Assembly: GCA_026119935.1 (NCBI GenBank)
Contig: JALRMH010000025.1
Coordinates: forward strand, 1 to 64,000
DNA length: 64,000 bases
DNA from: Endothia cerciana
Lineage: Eukaryota > Ascomycota > Sordariomycetes > Diaporthales > Cryphonectriaceae
Direction of reading: 5' to 3'
Both the position numbers and the translations under genes were made by a program. The notes beneath the pieces are model-generated. The model had not been told where the DNA came from. It saw nothing but the letters and a program-made list of their open reading frames with translations, and searched no databases. Below, in pieces: positions 1 through 13,022 of this stretch; position 1 is the first letter of the stretch, and each line of letters starts with the position of its first letter.

Positions 1-49
1 ATTATTATAAAGCTCTTTATTTCTAATATTATAATATATAATATTATAA

Positions 50-120
50 TAATATATGCTTATAATTCCTAGATGTTATATATATTATTTATCTCAACGA
101 TATCTTTATATCAGTAAAGC
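50..120 (+). mobile_element. Reverse transcriptase remnant of a Gypsy element
   Basis: A short stretch around 65-115 matches the reverse transcriptase active-site segment present in the two larger copies near 5165-5225 and 9980-10035, including the part that encodes the L-D-D-I core. The match stops abruptly, so this is a broken fragment of another related element. Flanking bases 1-49 and 121-389 are AT-rich and show nothing else I can identify. Confidence 0.6.
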
Positions 121-636
121 CTGTAGATCCGAATTATATAAGTCAGCTTGTCGAGTGCCCCCAGCCAAAAGCCTGTATTGCGATGTAATAGCTAACACCT
201 AAGGTCTAAGCCTAAAGTCCTAAGCCTAAAGCTAGTAGGCTTCCCTTTTGTACAGATAGCTGGCCCTGGCTAGCTCCTAACCCTTGGCCCTGTCACCTCA
301 TGACACCTGCCACTCGTGACAGTCGACTATGAGCATAGTCAACATATTCAAGGAACGACTATGTAGAATCGGCATATAGTCTGGATAGTTGGATCTGAAG
401 AGCAGGGTATATAGGAACGGACATTTCCTATAGTCAGATAGATCTTATTAGTGCTCTTCAGTCGTCAATCTAAGTTCTAAGTACACATATACTTGGAAGC
501 CCTAAAGGCAGTGAACACTTGCATGCATTACTTAGTGTATTTCTGTATTTACAGGTTTCTACTTTGACACTGCTCTTGTTAGTATAAACCTAATCAGTAC
601 TTAAGGAATCCCCGGATTACTGCAGTGCTCATTACA

Positions 637-1181
637 GCTAAGACTTTAAATTAAAGCTATTAGCTTTAGAAACAAGCACAGCGTTTAGAAAACTAAAAAA
701 ATCTATTATAGAACTCTAGTCAATTATATCTAGATAGCTCTAAGCTATCATCTGAGTTTCTTCCTTACACAGGCTATAATCCTCCTTATCAGCAAACCCT
801 TCTAAGGAATTGAAACTACAACAGATCATCTCTGCAGCACGCTCCTCGAGTAAACAACGCTGCTTGCGCGCCTGATTCAGACAGGCCTAGGAAGCTAAAA
901 GAGCCTAGAGAGCCGCAGCATTAGCAGACTTAGCCTCAGCCTCCTTATCTAAGATTCTACGCTTCTCACAGACCAAGCGACCAGCTAAGAAAGACACTAA
1001 GGACGTCAGCTAAAAGACAAAACTAACGCAACAAAAAAAAATTATCCCTCACCAACAGAAGCAGAAAAGTAGCCAGTATCACAGCTCTGCCCTAGACAAA
1101 CACACTCGCTATAACAGGAAGAACCCTTAGTAAATCGACACAAGGTCCCCTTCTCTCAGCAGTAGGCACAGGCAGGCATCT
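637..1181 (-). pseudogene. Antisense ORF of layer 1, C-terminal part
   Basis: Read on the minus strand, this segment aligns with the antisense frame of layer 3 (12260-12930). It continues from the N-terminal piece at 15381-15480 across the insertion point of layer 2. Just after the junction it encodes Met-Pro-Ala-Cys followed by a C-x2-C, C, C-x2-C spacing. Further on comes a Lys/Arg/Glu-rich stretch resembling the coiled coil of the layer 3 copy. RIP-type stops break it. The protein is not one whose biochemical role I know. Confidence 0.55.
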
Positions 1182-1637
1182 TATTATAACCCATCCAACA
1201 TATAGGTCACGAACTAGGACACCCGGAACAACTATCTAGAAGACAAGGGAAGGGTTTAACACCCTAGGAACTACAGCTTATATAAGCAAGGGTTAGGGTT
1301 ACAGGATCAGGATGGATCAGCAGCTAATCCATAGTGATCTGGATCAGTTAGATCACCTAGGTGATCTAAGTGATCCAACAACCAACACTACTAACAGGAC
1401 TGAAGAGCTAAATATATAAGAACACGTTCATTTCTATTAGATAGACCTTGTATATAGCTCTTTAGTTGTCAATCTAAGTTCTAAGTACACCTATACTTAG
1501 AAGCCCTAAAGGCAGTGAACACTTACACAGACTACCTAGCTGTATTTCTGTATTCAAGGCTTATATTCGCACTGCTCTTGTTAGCATAAACCTAATCAGT
1601 ACTCAGAGATCTTTAGATTACTGTAGTGCTTATTACA
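1182..1637 (+). repeat. 5' LTR of layer 2
   Basis: This 456-bp direct repeat matches the copies at 6101-6557, 13023-13479 and 14924-15380. It contains a TATATAAG box, the phrase AAGCCCTAAAGGCAGTGAACACTT and the terminal CTTATTACA. The leading TG is now TA, as expected from RIP. Confidence 0.9.
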
Positions 1638-1649
1638 TTTTGACAACTC

Positions 1650-4600
1650 TTGTTTAGGAACGGTTCAGTATTAACCCTTTGAATAATACGGAAATACGAT
1701 AGCTCTAGGAACCCCCTCTTCGTTCTTGCATAGCGTGCAGCCTACTTAGGAAGAACTTATCTAGTAAGTCCTCTAGCTTATTTAACGCATTGAACAACTC
1801 CACCTGCATTAGCAACAGCAGGAGAATATCATTCAGGCCTAGCAGGAGCAAATTCAGCATAGCACCCAGGCCCCTACTATTGTCAATAATAATAAGGGCT
1901 ATAAGATGGACAAACCAGCTATATATAACAGCATTTAAAAACTCTTTTAAGGATTCCTCACCTACTACAAGGCGTACTTCTTGCATAATGCCTTCTAGTT
2001 CACTACGGAACCTGAGAAGGTTATCCTTGCTAGAACTCGCTTTAAGAAGGATGCTCTCATCTAGTATAAGCCTTCTCTCTGCGACTATCTGGAACACGCT
2101 AACGACCCTAATGCACGCGCTAAAGGCACTAAGGAAATATTCGACTCCTTCGCAAGCTTCGAGAAGGCCCTTAAGGAAACCTTTAGCAACCCTAATGAAG
2201 AACGCACTACAGCTCAGCAGTTAATAGACCTTAAATAAACTAAGTCAGCATTAGCTTATATAGTCAGGTTTAAGCAACTTGTAGCATAACTCCTATAGGA
2301 AGATAAGAATCTTATAGAACACTATTATAAAGGACTTAAGGACGAAGTTAAGGACGAGATCTTTAAGTAGGATTAGCTTAAAGACTTTGCGATATTCGTA
2401 AACACGGCTATTAGAATCGACAACTGTCTCTATAAACGACAGATAGAGAAGTCTAAGAAGGGAGGAAGCTAATCTATATAGCGCTTACAGCTAGGCAATA
2501 GTAAGAAGTTCTAGCCTAAGAATCAAAGTAGAAATCAGCGCTAGAGTATAGTATAGAGCGGAAGTACTTATACTAGCTTAATAGAACTAGACACAGCTAA
2601 CTATTAGTTTATAGGAAGACTAAATAGTAGCATTAAGTGTTATAATTATAGAAAGCATAGCTACTTTGCATAAGAATGCAGATAATTTAAGAAACTATAA
2701 TAGCAACTAGTCTAAAAAAGATAATAGGTGAATGTCCTTTAATAATAAGAACTTAATTAGCTGAGTAATAACATCTTACTAGAGCAAGTGTTAGACCTTA
2801 TCTATAACTATAGACTCTTTAACTAGATGTTCTGCTTTAATAATAAATACTTAATATACCTTTTAGAGAAAGAAGGTTTAAGATAGTTCTCTAAAGCACC
2901 TAAGAAGATATAATAACTAGTAATAGGCAAAAAGGGCCTAATTTATAATATAGCACTAAATAGCAGCGACTCAGACTGCTCTAGCACCTTCGAAAAGGAA
3001 CTTGAAAGGAAGATTTAGAAGCTTAAGAATAAGAACTTAAGACTATACCTAATAGCCTAATATAAAGAACGCCTTTTATCCTAACTAATAATAGAAACTA
3101 TAGGGGAAGAAACACTTTAGGACCGACAGCTAGACAATATACTAGAACCTATCGTTCTAGAAACAGAAGGTAGAGATACTACGAGCAAAAAGGAAGCTTA
3201 TAATCAAGACTCAGACTAAGGATAGATCATTCTAAATTCGAAGATTAAGTATACAATATATAAACTCAACCTCTAGGAACTCTTTACTATAGTCCCTATC
3301 TAGAACATCGATACTAAATAGCTAGAAGACTTTAAAATTAGCCTAATTAACAGAAAACACTACAAGCTTATATAGATCTTATATATATACTACAGCTGCA
3401 AGGCGCACTTTATAGAGAAAGTTAAATATAAGTAGTTCCTAGTCAGAGAGTTCAACTAGATTATCTAGGCAGTTAAGGAACTCTACCTATAATTCAGAGA
3501 AGTTCTCAATAGAAAGCACAACAACGCTTATATCAGATTGCTGGATAACTATCCTAAAGAATACGTCGACAAGAAAGTCAAATAATAGTAGTGTAGGGTT
3601 ACAGACTGCACTATCTATATCTATAATAAGGTTTGGGATTAGCACAAACACTAGAATAATAAGGAATAATGCAAGTATAGCTAAGAACAGGCTAGAAAGC
3701 TAGCTTAGAAAGCAGCTTATAAAACGAAGGAATCCCTAAAAGGGAAGGATTGCTTGTAATAAGACTACAGATGATTAAAGCTTAAAGGTCCTTATATATT
3801 GCAAAACAGGACTATATATATATAAAATTAAATGCTTATATTAATAGAAAACAATATAGCACACTATTAGACAGCAGCACTTAGAGAAACTTTATATCCC
3901 TAGGAATCATTAACAAAGCACAACTATAATAGCATTAGAAGGAAAGACTCTACCGACTTAGTACTATAGAAGGACAACTAGTCGTATATAACTAAAGTGT
4001 AATCAATAAGAAGACTGATTATCTATCTGTCTTGATTTAAGGATGCATAACCTTTATTATATTAGATATTACAGATACAGCATATTATAAACTAATTATA
4101 GGACTTTCTTAGCTTAAGGAGCATAATCCTCGAATCGATTAGACTATTAGCCAGATCTTATAGAATAATGCTGTTATCTATAGGAAGGTTGTAATCAATA
4201 GCAAAAGATCGGATTTAGTCACTAAGGGACACTTAAGGAAGGAGGCCTTAAACGAACCTACGAATACCTCTAAATCAGCAGGGCTGATAGCTTATAGAGA
4301 AGGATCTAGCGACGATAAACTTAAACTAGTGCTAGAGCATCAGCAGATTAACATAACGACGAGTATACGCAGACCCTAAGAAAAGCAGTCCGGCTCAGAG
4401 CGATAATAGAAGTGTGGTCTTGCGAACTATAAGGAAATCCTATAGCTATATTACCCTAGGAATTTCGGTCCAGCCTAGAAAGAAGACTTAAGACCCCTAG
4501 AGCTACTAAAGAAACGACTAACAGGCAAGGGAAAGAAACCGTCCCTAGACAAAAACGCTTAACAGTACCTCCTATTCCTCTAAATCGCAGAAACAGAGAA

Positions 4601-6095
4601 GGATAGACTAATACCAACATTCGCTAGAATACTACAAGAGTACTACGAATTCACGAAGCTGTTTCAAGGGAAATTTAATACAAGACTTCTAAAATATAGC
4701 TTATACGACTACGAGATACCACTAAGAGAAGGAACTCAGCTATAATTCTTCCCTATTTATAGACTTAACAAGGCAAGACTAAAGGCACTTAGGGAATACT
4801 TTGACGAAAACCTTAAAAGAGGATATATCAGACTGTTATAATCACTAGCAGGATACCTGATCCTGTTCGTACTAAAGAAAAACGGAAAACTCTAACTTTG
4901 TATAGACTATAGACAGCTTAACAATATTACTATTAAGAACTAGTACCCCTTACTACTTTTTAAGGAAATTAGAGATCGACTATAAGGCGTATAATAGTTT
5001 ATAGTATTAGACTTTAAGGAAGGATACTACTACATCTATATTAAGAAAAGAGAAGAGTGAAAGACAGTATTTAAGACTTACTATAGACACTACGAATATA
5101 TAATTATGCTCTTCGGATTAACTAACACACTAGCATCCTTTTAGGAAATAATTAACTATATCCTCTGCAAATTCCTAGATATTATATGCATCGTCTATCT
5201 CGACGATATCCTTATCTACTTCAGGACCTTTAAAGAATATAAGCAATATATATAGCAAATACTTCAGACACTTCAGAATATATATCTTTTAGTAGAACTA
5301 GCTAAGAGTTACTTTTATATTCAGAAAGTCGACTATCTCGGATACACGATTAAACTAGGATATATTAGAATGCAGAAAGACAAGATATAAGCAGTCAGGA
5401 ACTAGCCTATACTAAAGAACATTAAGGACGTTAGAGCATTCCTCGGATATGTCAACTTCTATCGGCAATTTATCAGCAAGTACAGCAATATTGCTAGACC
5501 CTTTACAAATCTCACGAAAAAAGACCTACCCTTCTAATAGAACTAGAAAGAAAACCAGGCCTTCGAAACAATCAAGGAGCTAGTCACTAAAGACCCTATT
5601 TTACAAGAATCAGACCCTCGAAAGGAATACAAGTTATACACAGACGCATCAGACTATGTACTCAGCGCAGAACTTAACTAGCGTGATAAGCAGGGACGAC
5701 TACAAATAGTCGCCAACTTCTTAAAGAAGCTTAATAGACTAGAGTTACAGTACAGAATACTAAATAAGGAACTCATAGTTATAGTAGAAGCATTTAAGGA
5801 ATAGGAATACTATTTTATAGGCGCTAAACACACGATCAAAGTGTTTTCAGACTATAAAAACCTTATTATATTCATAACAACAAAGAACCTTAACAGAAGA
5901 TAAGTAAAATAAGCGGAATACCTATCCTAGTTCAACTTCAAGGTCATCTATATCTAAAGCAAGGAAAACGCTAGGGCAGACGCCCTTAGCAGAAGATCAG
6001 ACTATTAGGATAAGATTAAGGAAGAAATCCAGGACATCTTTATAATCAATAAGGACAGGGACCTTATCAACGCATATAAGGAGCTTGCAGTAACC
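1650..6095 (+). pseudogene. Layer 2 gag-pol, N-terminal part (gag, protease, RT, RNase H)
   Basis: The plus-strand frame is recognisable through dozens of TAG/TAA stops that sit where Gln or Trp codons are expected. In order it shows a capsid-like stretch (about 1950-2460), a CCHC zinc knuckle with one Cys changed to Tyr (about 2635-2690), an aspartic protease box with the L-L-D-S core near 3862, and RT with the Y-L-D-D catalytic box near 5190. RNase H follows, with the T-D-A-S box near 5640. The frame is cut by the layer 3 insertion at 6100/6101 and resumes in integrase at 13485. Confidence 0.85.
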
Positions 6096-6100
6096 CTTAG

Positions 6101-6557
6101 TATTATAACCTATCTAATATGCAGGTTACAAACTAAGGCACCCGGGACAACTATCCGGAAGACAAAGGAAGGGTTCAACACCCTAAGGACTACAGCTTAT
6201 ATAAGCAAGGGTTAGGGTTGCAGGATTAGGATAGATTAGTAGCTGATCTATAGTGATCCGGATCAGTTAGATCACCCAGGTGATCCAAGTAATCTAATAA
6301 CCAACACTACTAACAGGACTAAAGAGCTGGATATATAAGAACACGTTCATTTCCCTTAGATAGATCTCGTATATAGCTCTTTAGTTGTTAATCTAAGTTC
6401 TAAGTACACCTATACTTAGAAGCCCTAAAGGTAGTAAACACTTGCATAGACTACCTAGCTATATTTCTGTATTCAAGGCTTATATTCGATACTGCTCTTG
6501 CTAGTATAAACCTAATCAGTACTCAGAGATCTTTAAATTGCTATAGTGCTTATTATA
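6101..6557 (+). repeat. 5' LTR of layer 3
   Basis: Direct repeat of 13023-13479 with the same TATATAAG box and CTTATTA(C/T)A end. The 5' TG is TA here and the 3' CA is TA, both RIP-type changes. Layer 2 sequence abuts it at CTTAG (6096-6100). Confidence 0.9.
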
Positions 6558-6649
6558 TTTTAACAACTCTTATTTAGGAACAGTTTAGTATTAACCCCTT
6601 GAATAATACAGAAATACAATGAACCTAGGAACCCCCTCTTCATCCTCGC

Positions 6650-9600
6650 ATAGCGCGCAGCCTACTCAAGAAGAACTTATCTAGCAAGTCCTCTAACTTA
6701 CCTAATGTATCGAACAACTCTATCTGCATCAGCAATAGCAAGAAGACATCATCTAGGCTCAGCAGGAATAAATCCAGCATAGCACCCAGGCCTTTACTAT
6801 CGTCAACAACAATAAAGGCTATAAGATAAACAAGCCAGCTATATATAACAGCACCTAAAAACTCCTCTAGGGATTCTTTACCTACTGCAAGGCGTACTTC
6901 TTGCATAATACCTTCTAGTTCACTATAGAACCTGAGAAAGTTATCCTTACCGGAACTCGCCTCGAGAAGGATGCTCTCATCTGATATAAGCCTTCTCTCC
7001 ACGACTATCTAGAACACGCTAACGACCCTAATGCACGCGCTAAAAGCACTAAGGAAATGTTCGACTCCTTCGCAGGCTTCGAGAAGGCCCTTAGGGAAAC
7101 CTTCAGTAACCCTAACAAAGAACGCACTACAGCTCAGCAGCTAATAGACCTTAAACAAACTAAGTTAGCATCAACTTATATAATCAGGTTTAAGCAACTT
7201 GCAGTACGACTCCTATAGGAAGATAAGAACCTTATAAAACACTACTATAAAGGACTTAAGAACGAAGTCAAGGACGAGATCTCTAAGCAGGATTAGCCTG
7301 AAGACTTTGCGATATTTGCAAACACAGCTATTAGAATTGATAATCATCTCTATAAACGACGAATAGAGAAGTCTAAGAAAGGAGGAAGCTAACCTATATA
7401 GCGCTTACAGCTAGGTAATAGTAAGAAGTTCTAGCCTAAGAATCAAGGTAGAAATCAGCGCTAGAATATAATATAGAGCAGAAGTACTTATACTAGCCTG
7501 ATAAAACTAGATATAGCTAACTATTAATCTATAAGAAGATTAAACAATAGCGTTAAGTGCTATAATTATAGAAAGCATAGCTACTTTGCATAGGAATGCA
7601 GATAACTTAAGAAATTATAATAGCAACTAGTCTAAGAGGGACGACAGGTGAATATCCTTTAATAATAGGAACCTAATTAGCTGAGCAACAACATCTTACT
7701 AGAGCAAGTGTTAGACCTTATCTGCGACTACAGACTCCTTAATTAGACGTTCTGCTTTAATAATAGATGCTTAACATACTTCTTAGAGAAAGAAGGCTTA
7801 AGATGGTTCTCTAAAGCACCTAAGAAGACATAGCGACTAGTAATGAACAGAAAGGGCTTAGTCTACGACACAGCACTGAACAACAGCAACCCAGACTGTT
7901 TAAGCACTTTTAAGAAGGAATTCAAAAGAAAGGTTTAGAAACTTAAAGATAAGGATCTAGGACTATACTTAATAGCCTATTACGAAGAACGCCTCCTATT
8001 CTAAGCAATTATAGAAACTATAAGTGAGGAAGAAACTTACAGCTATAACTCAGACTAAGGATAGAATACTTAAGACCTAGTAATTAAATATATAGTATAT
8101 AGCCTTGAGCTTAGAGACCTCTTCACTATAGTATTCATCTAGAATACTGAAGCTGAATAGCTAAAGGACACCAGGATCAGCCTAATCGACAGAAGACACT
8201 ACGAGCTTGCGTAGATCTTATATATATACTACAGCTGCAAGGCGCACTTTACAGAGAAAGTTAAACACGAGTGATTCCTAGTCAGAGAGTTCGGCTAGAT
8301 TATCTAGGCAATTAAGGAACCCTACCTATAATTCAGAGAAATTCTCAACAGAAAGCACAACAACACTTATATCGGATTGCTAGATGACTATCCTAGAGAA
8401 TGCGTTAACAAGAAAGTCAAATAGTAGCAGTGTAGAACTACTGACTGCACTATCTATATCTACTACAAGGTTCGAGACTAGCACAAGCACTAGGATAATA
8501 AGGAACGACGCACGCAAGGCTAACAGCAAGCTAGAAGGCTAGCTCAGGAAGCGGCTTATAGAGTATAAGAATCTTTAAAAAAGAAGGATTGCCTATAACA
8601 GGACTATAGATAATCAGAGCTTAAAGGTCTTTATATATAGCAGAAAGGAGCTATATATATATAAAATTAAATGCTTATATTAATAGAAAACGATACAGCG
8701 CTCTATTAGACAGTAACGCTTAAGGAAACTTTATATCACTAGCAATTATTAACAAGGCACGACTGTAATAGCATTAAAAAGAACAACTTTATCGACTTAG
8801 TACTATAGAAGGACAACTAGTCGTGTATAACTAAGGAGTAATTAATAAAGAGACTAATTATCTACCTGTCTTAATCTAAAGACGCACGACCTTTGTTATA
8901 TTAGATATCACAGATATAGTATATTATAAACTAATTATAGGACTTCCTTAGCTCAAGGAGCATAATCCTCGAATCGATTAGACTATTAGCTAGATCTTAT
9001 AAGATAATGCTATTATCTATAAGAAGGTTGTAATTAATAGCGAAGGATCGGATTCAGTTACTAAAGGACACTTAAGAAAAGAGGCTTTAAACAAACCCAC
9101 AACTACCTCTAAATCAGCAGGGCTGATAGCTTATAGAGAAGAATCTAGCAACGATAAACCTAAATAAGAAGTGCTAGGGCATCAGTAGATTAGCATAATA
9201 ATGAGCACACGTAGGCCTAGAAAAGCTTAGCCCGACTCGGAGCGATAATAGAAGTGTAGACTTTAGAACCACAAGGAAATCCTATAACTATAACCTAGGA
9301 AATTCGGTCTAGCCTGAAAAGAACCCCTAGAACTACTAAAGAAATCGTTCCTAGATAAAAACGCTCAACAGTACCTCCTGTTTCTCTATGAAGCAGAAAC
9401 GGAGAAGGACAGACTAACACCAACATTCGCTGGAATACTATAAGAGTACTACGAATTCACAAAGCTATTTCAAAGAAAATTTAACACAGGACTTCTAGAA
9501 CACAGCCTATATAACTACGAGATACTACTAAAAGAAGGAACTCAACTACAGTTTTTCCCTATTTATAGACTTGACGAAGCAAGACTAAAGATACTTAAGG

Positions 9601-12230
9601 AATACCTCGACGAGAACCTTAAGAGAGGATATATTAGATTATCACGATCACTAGCAGGATACCCGATCCTGTTCGTACTAAAGAAAAACGGAAAACTCCG
9701 ACTCTGTATAGACTACAGACAGCTTAATAACATCACTATTAAAAACTAGTACCCCCTACTACTTTTTAAGGAAATCAGGGATCGACTACAAGGCGTATAA
9801 TAATTCACAGCATTAGACCTTAAAGAAGGTTACTACTATATCTGCATTAAGGAAGAAGAAGAATAGAAGACAGCATTCAGGACTTGCTATAGATACTACG
9901 AATACTTGATTATGCCCTTTAGGTTGACTAACGCACTAGCATCCTTTTAGGAAATAATCAACTACGTCCTCTGCAAATTCCTAGATGTTATATATATCGT
10001 CTATCTTGATGATATTCTCATCTACTCTAAGACCCTTAAGGAATATAAGCAATACATATAGCAGATACTTCAAACACTTTAAGACGCACACCTCCTAGTA
10101 GAACTAGTTAAAAGCCACTTTTACATTCAGAAAGTCGACTACCTCAGATACACGATTAAACTAAGACATATCAGAATGCAGAAAGATAAGATATAAGCAG
10201 TTAAGGACTAGCCTATATTAAAGAACGTTAAGGACGTTAGAGTATTCCTTAGATATATCAACTTCTATTAGTAATTTATTAGTAAGTACAGCGATATTGC
10301 TAGACCCTTTATAAATCTTACGAAAAAAGACCTATCCTTCTAATAGAACTAGAAAGAAAACTAGGCCTTCGAAATAATCAAGGAGCTAGTCACTAAAGAC
10401 CCTGTTTTATAAGAATCAGACCTTTAGAAAAAATACGAGTTATATACAGACGCATCAGACTACGCACTTAGCGCAGAACTCAACTAGCGTAATAAGCAGG
10501 GACGACTATGAATAGTTGCTAACTTCTTAAAGAAGCTTAACAGACTAGAGTTATAGTACAGAATACTAGATAAAGAACTTATAGCTATAGTGGAAGCATT
10601 TAAGGAATAGGAACACTATCTTATAGGTGCTAAACATATAATTAAAGTGTTTTCGAATTATAAGAACCTCACTATATTTATAATAATAAAGAACTTTAAT
10701 AGAAGATAAGTAAGATAGGCAGAGTACCTATCCTAGTTCGACTTCAAAGTTATCCACATCTAAGGCAAGGAAAACGCTAGGGCAGACGCCCTCAGCAGAA
10801 GATCAGATTATCAGGATAAGATTAAGAAAGAGATCTAGGACATCTTCGCAATTAATAAGGAAGGAGACCTTATCAACGCATATAAGGAGCTTGCAGCAGC
10901 CTTCAGAATAAGACCCTAAGACAGAGACCCTGAACAAATGACTCTAGCAGAATAAGACGAGTATATCAGGGATGTATATAGTGCCCTAGCATACAGATAC
11001 TAGGGAGTTAGGGCAACTTATGAATAAATTAAGAGACACTAGAACCTACTAGGCCTTAAAAAGAGGATTAAAGATATCTTACGATATTGCGACAGCTGCA
11101 AGAAGAATAAGGTAGAAAGACATAAGCCTTACAGAATGCTATAACCCCTACTAGTACCTATAACTATTTAGCAATTAATCAGCTTAGACTTCATCACTAA
11201 GCTACTACCCTTATAAGAACCTTTAACTAAAGTACTATACGATAGTATCCTAGTAGTAATTTGCAGACTAAGCAAGTATGCTTACTTCCTCCCCTATAAG
11301 AAAAGCAGTATAGTAGAAGAATTTATATATATATTTTTTAGAATAATCATTACTAACTATAGCATGCTAGAAGAAGTAATCTCTAATAAAGACAGGAAGT
11401 TCAACTTGAAGTTTTAGACCTTACTTATAAAGCAACTCAGAATATAATATAGAATATCTATAGCATTTTATCCCTAAATAGATAGATAAATAGAAAGAAT
11501 AAATCAGGTTGTCGAACAGTACCTTCGATACTATATTAACTAGGAATAAGACAACTAGGTCGACCTATTACCTCTTGCGCAATTCGCCTATAACAGCGCA
11601 GACACAAGCATAATAAAGAAATCGCTATTCTTCACACTCTATAGATATAACCTAACAGCTTATCACAAAGCACTGCTAGGGGTAGATGCAGAAGCAGCAG
11701 ATAAAAGGGTTAAGAAAATTAAGAAAATCTAGGAAGAACTTTAGTCAGAACTACAATTCGCCTAAGAACAAATAACACGATACACAAACTCTAAAAGGAT
11801 TAAAGGACTAATCCTACAGGAGGGAGATAAGGTCTACCTACTTTATAAAAATATTAAAATAATAAGACCTAGCAGCAAACTCGACTATAAAAAACTAGGA
11901 CTATTCAAAATTTTGCAACAAATCTCCTCAGTTAACTATAAACTCGCACTACCTCACAGGATAAGGATGCACCTGGTTTTCTATATCTTACTACTAGAAC
12001 TAGCAGTAAAGGAAACACTAACAGATAATATAGTGAAAATCGAGGACAACGAACCAGAATACAAGATAGAAAAAATCCTCAAGCATAGAGGCAACAACAA
12101 CACACTCGAGTACCTCATTAAGTAGAAAGGTTACCCAGCAAGCGAGAACTCATAGGAACTACAGGGAAACGTCGGAAATGCTATAGGTAAATTAAGGAAA
12201 TACTAGAGGGAAAAGATAAGCCGCAACCCT
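6650..12230 (+). pseudogene. Layer 3 gag-pol polyprotein with C-terminal chromodomain, RIP-inactivated
   Basis: Reading through the stops, the plus strand gives a capsid region (about 6880-7380), a zinc knuckle near 7560-7615, an aspartic protease core L-L-D-S near 8702-8730, and RT including Y-L-D-D-I near 10000. RNase H has T-D-A-S near 10450 and the D-K-E-L-I-A-I-V-E-A box near 10570. Integrase has an H-x-C-x2-C-like remnant near 11090, followed by the D, D and E core. A chromodomain is visible at about 12040-12220 (E-Y-L-I-K-x-K-G-Y-P). TAG/TAA stops occur at sites consistent with CAG, CAA or TGG ancestors. No functional product is expected. Confidence 0.9.
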
Positions 12231-12259
12231 AGTACCACACTACCAACAGTCACTTTAGC

Positions 12260-12930
12260 ATCACAATGATAACAGAAAACCACCACCTAAGACCTCTCCG
12301 CCCCGGAACAAAAATCAGGCGCTGCAGTTTCACTCTCTAGGAGGGAAGGCTAACTAGACACGCTAGGATCAAAGGCCAAGGAACTCTAGTCAATAACCTC
12401 AAGGTGTCCCTAGGACATCAGGCGAGTTTCCTCTTCACGAAGACTGCGATCCTCCTCATCGGCGAACCCCTCTAAGGAATTAAAGCCACGACGAATCATT
12501 TCCGCAGCCTGCTCCTCCAACAGCCTTCGCTGTTTCCGCACACAATCAAGACGAGCCTGCAACGCTAACAAGGCTTACAAGGCAGCAGCGTTTGCCGACT
12601 TTGCCTCAGCCTCCTTACTTAGGACCTTGCGCTTTTTATAAATTAAGCGCCCTGCTGGAGAAAGGGATCAGTAACTACGAAAAGCGTCCAGGAATGAGGA
12701 GACCAACTAGCAGAAGCTGAGAAACGACCAGTATCACAACTTTAACCCAGAGAAACACACTCCCCACAACGAGAAGAGTTTTCGGCAAAGCAGCAGGAAG
12801 CCCCCGTCTCCTGATAATGAGCACAGGCAGGCATTTCGACGCTAAAAACAGAAATAAGCTCAGCAAGACGATAGTACTCTTGAGTTTTCACCGAACAATT
12901 AGGACGCGATTTATTAACTCTGTTCGACAT
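12260..12930 (-). pseudogene. Antisense cysteine-cluster/coiled-coil ORF of layer 3
   Basis: This frame runs opposite to pol, in the space between the chromodomain and the 3' LTR. The likely start is the ATG at 12930 (MSNRVNK...). An N-terminal Cys-rich stretch follows (M-P-A-C ... C-x2-C-V-S-L-G, about 12750-12840). Beyond a few RIP-type stops the same frame gives a basic/acidic helical segment with K-Q-R-R-L-L-E-E-Q and M-I-R-R-G-F-N-S-L-E (about 12430-12560). Related frames occur at the same place in the other two layers. From general knowledge, similar small Cys-cluster proteins are often predicted next to Gypsy elements in fungal genomes. Their role is unknown to me. The C-terminal end is not defined. 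Confidence 0.6.
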
Positions 12931-13022
12931 CTCGATTAGGAAGGTATAACTATGCACACAGATGACTTGCTAGGATACTCACGAAAGATTATTAAGGATA
13001 ATGATCGATAGGAGGGAGATGA

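Noticed and set aside
185..240. CCTAAG/CCTAAA-like short repeats resembling telomere sequence
   Set aside because: The units are irregular (CTAAGGTCTAAGCCTAAAGTCCTAAGCC) and not tandem CCCTAA; they lie inside the mutated transposon block.
1705..2224. Open frames of 130 and 144 residues on both strands
   Set aside because: Both lie over the degenerate gag region of layer 2; the minus frame recurs at 6640-7002 in layer 3 only because the DNA is repeated. Composition is dominated by Leu/Ser from AT-rich DNA.
11913..12125. 70-residue plus-strand ORF as an independent gene
   Set aside because: It is a piece of the integrase C terminus and chromodomain of layer 3 between two RIP stops.
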